The notes under the pieces: generated by a model | What the model saw: only the letters and a program-made list of their open reading frames with translations | Database searches by the model: none | Told to the model about the DNA's origin: nothing | Part shown: positions 38,746 through 42,024 of the stretch, piece after piece | Numbering within the stretch: position 1 is the first letter of the stretch | Layout: each line of letters begins with the position of its first letter | Position numbers and translations under genes: made by a program | IMG/VR virus record: IMGVR_UViG_3300023284_000483 | Span: 1 to 42,024 of that record | Strand: one strand, 5' to 3' | From: a virus | DNA length: 42,024 nucleotides

Positions 38746-38876
38746 GGCCCCCTCCTATTTGAGTTGCTGCCAGCGCCCCCGGTTCGGTCCCACAGCCAAC
38801 ACAGATAAGCTGCCACCAGAATAAGGGCGCCACCGGCAAACGGTGTCCACCAGTATTGGGTTATGAATTCAATCAT
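38742..38876 (-). CDS. Small membrane protein, 44 aa
   Basis: Begins MIEFITQYWWTPFAGGALIL and continues VAAYLCWLWDRTGG: one membrane helix with a soluble Gly/Ser/Arg tail. Its stop overlaps the next start (ATGA). Function unknown. Confidence 0.6.
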   Translation of the reverse strand: MIEFITQYWWTPFAGGALILVAAYLCWLWDRTGGAGSNSNRRGP

Positions 38877-39039
38877 TGGGTAATTCCTCAGTTGGAATTA
38901 TTTTCTTGCCGTCTGGGCGGAGATTGTTCGCGGTCGGCTCTACGTCGCATGGAAGGTCGTCAATAATCGGGTGCCGGCGCATGAAAACGTCGTGACGTTC
39001 TCCTGGTGTCATGTAGTCGGCGATGTGGTGGACGGTCAT
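38869..39039 (-). CDS. Small protein, 56 aa
   Basis: Begins MTVHHIADYMTPGERHDVFM and ends KKIIPTEELPND. Overlaps the next gene start by 8 bases and the upstream nuclease gene stop by 4 bases (ATGA). No family recognised. Confidence 0.6.
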   Translation of the reverse strand: MTVHHIADYMTPGERHDVFMRRHPIIDDLPCDVEPTANNLRPDGKKIIPTEELPND

Positions 39040-39368
39040 GATTCAGTCTTCCAAATTAAATATCGTTTTCTGGCCAGTGGCTTCAGCACGTTTTCAAGCC
39101 ACCACTCAGCGCCGGGGTTCGCCTCTTGATCTTCGTGGCATTTGGCGCAAAGCGGGAGATTTTCATCATCCGAGGGCTTCAACCCCATCCCGCCGGCAGA
39201 GCCTGTCCTGATATGCGCGCCGACAACTGTTTCATCACCAACTCCACATGAACAGCAGGGCATAAAGTGCAAAGCCCGCCGGTATGCTTTGTCGCGCAGC
39301 CGCTCAGATATTCCAAACTTGAGATTGGATTTATCGTTGCGGCCGTGCTTTGGTGCCTTGGGCCTCAT
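39036..39368 (-). CDS. HNH-type nuclease (DUF968-like)
   Basis: 110 residues. CCSCG (Cys pair), VVGAHIRTGSAGGMGLKPSD, then NLPLCAKCHEDQEANPG is the pattern of DUF968 and related phage recombination nucleases with a zinc-bound HNH fold. In lambdoid phages such proteins act in recombination or DNA joint processing. It lies in the same operon as the ERF and YqaJ genes. Confidence 0.8.
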   Translation of the reverse strand: MRPKAPKHGRNDKSNLKFGISERLRDKAYRRALHFMPCCSCGVGDETVVGAHIRTGSAGGMGLKPSDDENLPLCAKCHEDQEANPGAEWWLENVLKPLARKRYLIWKTES

Positions 39369-39736
39369 CGCGCCAGTTCCCTCACCAGCTTGAAAGCAAT
39401 GTCCTGGTGCTTTTCGTTGAGGCTGTCGAAATACCGGCAGAGTTCCAGCACCCGCCTCGCCTGTGGGGAATCGTCAACCGGATAGACCACCTTGCCGCCA
39501 GGATCTACACCCTCATAAAAGTGCATCACGCTGACTTCGAGAAGTCCGGCGATTTTGAACAGCCTGCTGGCACCGATCCTGTTGGAACCCTTCTCGTATT
39601 TCTGGACCTGTTGAAATGTGAGCCCTAAAGGTTTGGCCAGCTTTTCTTGGCTCATGCCGAGTGAAAGGCGGCGCTGGCGAATCCGTGCGCCAACATGAAC
39701 ATCAATCGGGTCTGGTGTGTGGGTGTATTCAGTCAT
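39365..39736 (-). CDS. XRE-family transcriptional regulator
   Basis: 123 residues. Helix-turn-helix at about 14-70: VGARIRQRRLSLGMSQEKLA, LTFQQVQKYEKGSNRIGASR. The pattern is that of alphaproteobacterial XRE regulators. It could be the lysogeny-type repressor of the operators at 3791-3840, but it lies late in the leftward operon, unlike lambda cI. ATGA overlap to the nuclease gene. Confidence 0.88.
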   Translation of the reverse strand: MTEYTHTPDPIDVHVGARIRQRRLSLGMSQEKLAKPLGLTFQQVQKYEKGSNRIGASRLFKIAGLLEVSVMHFYEGVDPGGKVVYPVDDSPQARRVLELCRYFDSLNEKHQDIAFKLVRELAR

Positions 39737-40019
39737 TATTTTGCTCCTTCGGGAAAGTTTGCCTGATCCAATTGCCGCCTATCAGACAATAAAGTTGGCC
39801 ACCGTCAAATTTGCTATCAAGGTTAAATAGCGTATGTTCACAGGCAGCTTCGGCATAATTACCTGCAAAAGAAATCCTCTCTCTTCTTTCTTTGGTTTCC
39901 GCGGCAGAAATAACGATTACCGATATTGCGAAACCAAGAAGACCCCCACCAATAAGGCCGCAAATAAGACCAACTGTTCCACCTATTGACGCAGCTTTTG
40001 TTATGCTCGTTTCGGCCAT
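39729..40019 (-). CDS. Membrane protein, 96 aa
   Basis: One or two membrane helices in GTVGLICGLIGGGLLGFAIS and VIVISAAETK, then a soluble Cys-containing domain (ACEHTLFNLDSKFDGGQLYC). AAGGAAATGAGG ahead of the ATG. Function unknown. Its stop overlaps the XRE gene start. Confidence 0.6.
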   Translation of the reverse strand: MAETSITKAASIGGTVGLICGLIGGGLLGFAISVIVISAAETKERRERISFAGNYAEAACEHTLFNLDSKFDGGQLYCLIGGNWIRQTFPKEQNND

Positions 40020-40119
40020 CGCCTCATTTCCTTTCCTTGCGGGCGAGCCGGTTGGGTCCGACCCGCCCTAGCCCCTCTTGGCGCAATCTCTGGAGTGCCA
40101 GGTCACGCGGTCGAGGGAA

Positions 40120-40974
40120 TTACTTGGCCAATTCGGCCTTCCGTTTCTCCGCGGCTTCCAGCACTTCGGCCTTGTCCGGCGGAAACAAATCATCGAGCTT
40201 CATCCGTTTAATGGAATTATCCACCGCGACGGGCGTTTGACAGGTATCGAGAACATCAATCATTTCCGCCGCGCTTGAGTAGTTTGCAGAGGGCTTTTTC
40301 TCGACAGCTTGCTTGGTTTCCATGTCCTGTGCGGTCGTCTCCGGGTTTTCCGTGGTATCCGGCCCGGATTTCTCTGCCGGCGTTTCTGGGGCATCCTCAG
40401 CAGCGGCGGAACCGTCGCCCAAGGGAGGGGTAGACGACGGCTCCTGTTCCGAGGCTGGGGGGCCATCCTCGGCATTCTCTGTGGAACCCGCAGGATCGGC
40501 ATCCTGTTCATCACCAGACTCAGGCGTCGGGGATTCGGGTTCCTCTCCAGAGGTCGTTGCCTCGGAGAATTCTTGTTCCAGCATCGCCGGGTCAATTTTG
40601 AAATGCAAACAAAGGACATCCAGCGCGCGGTCGTAAAATTCGTTGAATTCATCCTGTCCCATATCGTGGAATGAAATTGATTTTGGTTCATGCCACTGAT
40701 CCCCATTCAATTTTTCTTTCAGGTCAGAGTAGCCAATTTCCAACTTAACGGCGTCCAGAAGATTATCGACGGATTTGAACTGTTCCTGGTGGTCGAATAT
40801 CTTATTGAGAACCGCGAAGAATTTCCGGTGATGCTTCGGACTGCGCGCGCGTTTTGCTTCGACGGCAACATTTTGGCCATCTTTCATCTTCCGAAGATGG
40901 GCCTCGGATTCTTCATCGGTCGGATACAGAACGACGCCAGTTGCCGGAAGGGTTTCTTTGCGGAGGATAATCAT
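40120..40974 (-). CDS. DUF1367-like recombination-region protein
   Basis: 284 residues from ATG 40974 (AAGGAACTGGC ahead). Residues about 40-145 (KHHRKFFAVLNKIFDHQEQF, KSISFHDMGQDEFNEFYD) are typical of DUF1367-like phage proteins. An acidic Pro/Glu/Thr-rich linker (about 150-240) and a short helical end follow. ATGA overlap with YqaJ; probably a recombination or replication helper. Confidence 0.75.
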   Translation of the reverse strand: MIILRKETLPATGVVLYPTDEESEAHLRKMKDGQNVAVEAKRARSPKHHRKFFAVLNKIFDHQEQFKSVDNLLDAVKLEIGYSDLKEKLNGDQWHEPKSISFHDMGQDEFNEFYDRALDVLCLHFKIDPAMLEQEFSEATTSGEEPESPTPESGDEQDADPAGSTENAEDGPPASEQEPSSTPPLGDGSAAAEDAPETPAEKSGPDTTENPETTAQDMETKQAVEKKPSANYSSAAEMIDVLDTCQTPVAVDNSIKRMKLDDLFPPDKAEVLEAAEKRKAELAK

Positions 40975-41591
40975 GCCAGTTCCTTCATGATGGCCAGCAC
41001 CCGGTCGCGCTCTTCGGCAACATCTTTCAATCCAGTGACAAGCCCCATGCGGACATCGGTGTCCGGCGTTTCCCGAATAGCCAGAAGCGGCAGGACCGGG
41101 TGATAGAAAACAAGATCGCACCACTCGCGCTTGCAAATCATCATTTGGCCCTGCGTTTGCTGGACATATTTCGTTGGAATGCGGCCATGCTTTTTGAAAT
41201 AGAGCATCGTCTCAACATGGGTTTCAGCCTTGAGGCATTTAATCTCGACCATGCCGTCATCGCCAACCAGACCATCTGGCGAGCAACCGATAGTCTCATC
41301 GTCGTTGGTGACAAATCCGACCGGCAAAACGGAAACATCGTTGGCAAATTCATAAAGCTTGATTGCCGCATCTTCGAGAGCGCGGCCACGTTCGGTGTGA
41401 TAGTTGCCCTCCCACGCGTCCACGGGCCCGCCGGCAAATGTTTCCGCGGCAAGCGTGATGGCATACTTGTCCAATGATTTTGATGGGACGCCTGCGCTTG
41501 TCACAAGTTTTGAGAACTCGGAAGCGGTAGGCTTTCCTGCCCGGAGCGCATACCATTCGTCGCTGCGCTGTTCTACGTTATGAATCTTCAT
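40971..41591 (-). CDS. YqaJ-type exonuclease
   Basis: 206 residues from ATG 41591, which has GAGGAGG ahead; a longer frame is rejected. Catalytic features of the YqaJ/lambda-exo fold: QRSDEWYALRAGKPTAS, ERGRALEDAAI, GCSPDGLVGDDGMVEIKCL and QTQGQMMICKREWCDLVFY. It resects duplex ends to make single strands for the ERF annealing protein encoded just upstream (14-base overlap). Confidence 0.93.
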   Translation of the reverse strand: MKIHNVEQRSDEWYALRAGKPTASEFSKLVTSAGVPSKSLDKYAITLAAETFAGGPVDAWEGNYHTERGRALEDAAIKLYEFANDVSVLPVGFVTNDDETIGCSPDGLVGDDGMVEIKCLKAETHVETMLYFKKHGRIPTKYVQQTQGQMMICKREWCDLVFYHPVLPLLAIRETPDTDVRMGLVTGLKDVAEERDRVLAIMKELA

Positions 41592-42024
41592 TTTTGGCCT
41601 CCTCGTTTTTCTTCGCGTTGATAGCAAACAGCGCCTTGTTGTAATCCCCAGCGTCAATCTCCGGCAGGGAGTCGACTCCCATGTATTTCACGAATCGGAT
41701 CTTGTCCGCCCCGGCCTCATCGAGAAGCGCGGTTAGCTGTTTCACCTGTTCCGCGCTGATTGGCCCCTTTGGGACAATGCCATCGGTATCCGCGTCACCC
41801 GCTGACATTCCTGTGGCTGCCAGAAGCGTATATCTTTCAAGATATGAGACTGTCGACCCGAGGGCTTGAATGTCGTTTTTCCCGCCGCTTTCGTCTCGAC
41901 CGGATTGCATTGATGTGAGTTCGGAATGTCCGGCGCGGTGCATCAATATGCAAGTCACCTTGACCTGCCCACCTTCAAGATGTTCTGGTTTCCAACGGTG
42001 TGAAAAACCGTGCTTGCTCAACGC
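41578..42024 (-). CDS. erf: ERF-family annealing protein, C-terminal part
   Basis: This is the end of the gene whose N-terminus is at 1-504; bases 41881-42024 repeat 1-144. Bears the conserved ERF core KNDIQALGSTVSYLERYTLL, then a variable Asp/Lys-rich C-terminus (KGPISAEQVKQLTALLDEAG), a common protein-contact tail. Translation would start outside this copy of the window, at 504. Confidence 0.9.
   Translation of the reverse strand, partial: ALSKHGFSHRWKPEHLEGGQVKVTCILMHRAGHSELTSMQSGRDESGGKNDIQALGSTVSYLERYTLLAATGMSAGDADTDGIVPKGPISAEQVKQLTALLDEAGADKIRFVKYMGVDSLPEIDAGDYNKALFAINAKKNEEAKNEDS
41881..42024. repeat. Terminal direct repeat, right copy
   Basis: Second copy of bases 1-144; see the left copy. 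No mismatch was seen. Joining the two gives a 41,880-base circle. Confidence 0.95.

Noticed and set aside
40035-40075. Hairpin GGGCG...CGCCC as a terminator in the leftward operon
   Set aside because: Imperfect stem with no T-run on either strand; the operon appears to continue.

Overview
The window is a complete tailed-phage genome of the P22-like podovirus type, probably infecting an alphaproteobacterium. Bases 1-144 and 41881-42024 are identical, and one gene (an ERF annealing protein) reads through that join. The contig is therefore a closed circle of about 41,880 unique bases with a 144-base overlap, as expected for a circularly permuted, headful-packaged phage. The alphaproteobacterial guess rests on a protein nearly identical in style to the DNA-binding half of alphaproteobacterial LexA, on DUF5681 and DUF3560 family proteins, and on moderately high GC. 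No integrase, transposase, rRNA or CRISPR array was seen.

Layout. A divergent control region at about 3767-3882 carries two 17-base palindromic operators. Leftward from it, and across the circle join, runs one long minus-strand early operon (3766 down to 1, then 42024 down to 37753). It holds many very small, translationally coupled genes, two HTH regulators, and a recombination module (ERF annealing protein, YqaJ-type exonuclease, DUF1367 protein, DUF968-type nuclease). Rightward from it runs the early/replication operon (3883-11853): a Cro-like protein, a YegP/DUF1508 protein, two tRNAs (Pro-TGG, Gln-TTG), a RuvC-like nuclease, an adenine methyltransferase, a LexA-like DNA-binding protein without a peptidase domain, an HNH endonuclease, a DnaB helicase, a Fic protein, and a replication initiator with five iterons inside its gene (the likely origin).

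Next comes a same-strand cassette (11901-15919) behind its own putative promoter, with beta-helix and fibre-like surface proteins. It meets head-on a minus-strand cassette (18887-15925) of plasmid-like genes: two unknowns, DUF3560, a second methyltransferase and a ribbon-helix-helix protein. Divergent promoters at 18922-18985 drive this cassette leftward and the late operon rightward.

The late operon (19023-37720) follows P22 order: small and large terminase, portal, scaffold, major capsid protein, head/decoration proteins, gp4-like adaptor, gp10-like tail protein, a coiled-coil protein in the tail-needle position, three injection/internal proteins and a tailspike. It ends in a lysis region with a DUF5675 protein, holin candidates, an inner/outer spanin pair and several small membrane proteins.

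Most interesting points: the LexA half-protein together with an SOS-box-like site over the late promoter; the in-gene iteron origin; the paired operators; the surface-protein cassette placed in the early half; altered key motifs in DnaB (Walker A) and Fic; a RuvC-like gene that starts one base after a tRNA; and several overlooked 19-56 residue genes. Functional assignments rest on motif and context recognition by eye; no database search was run.
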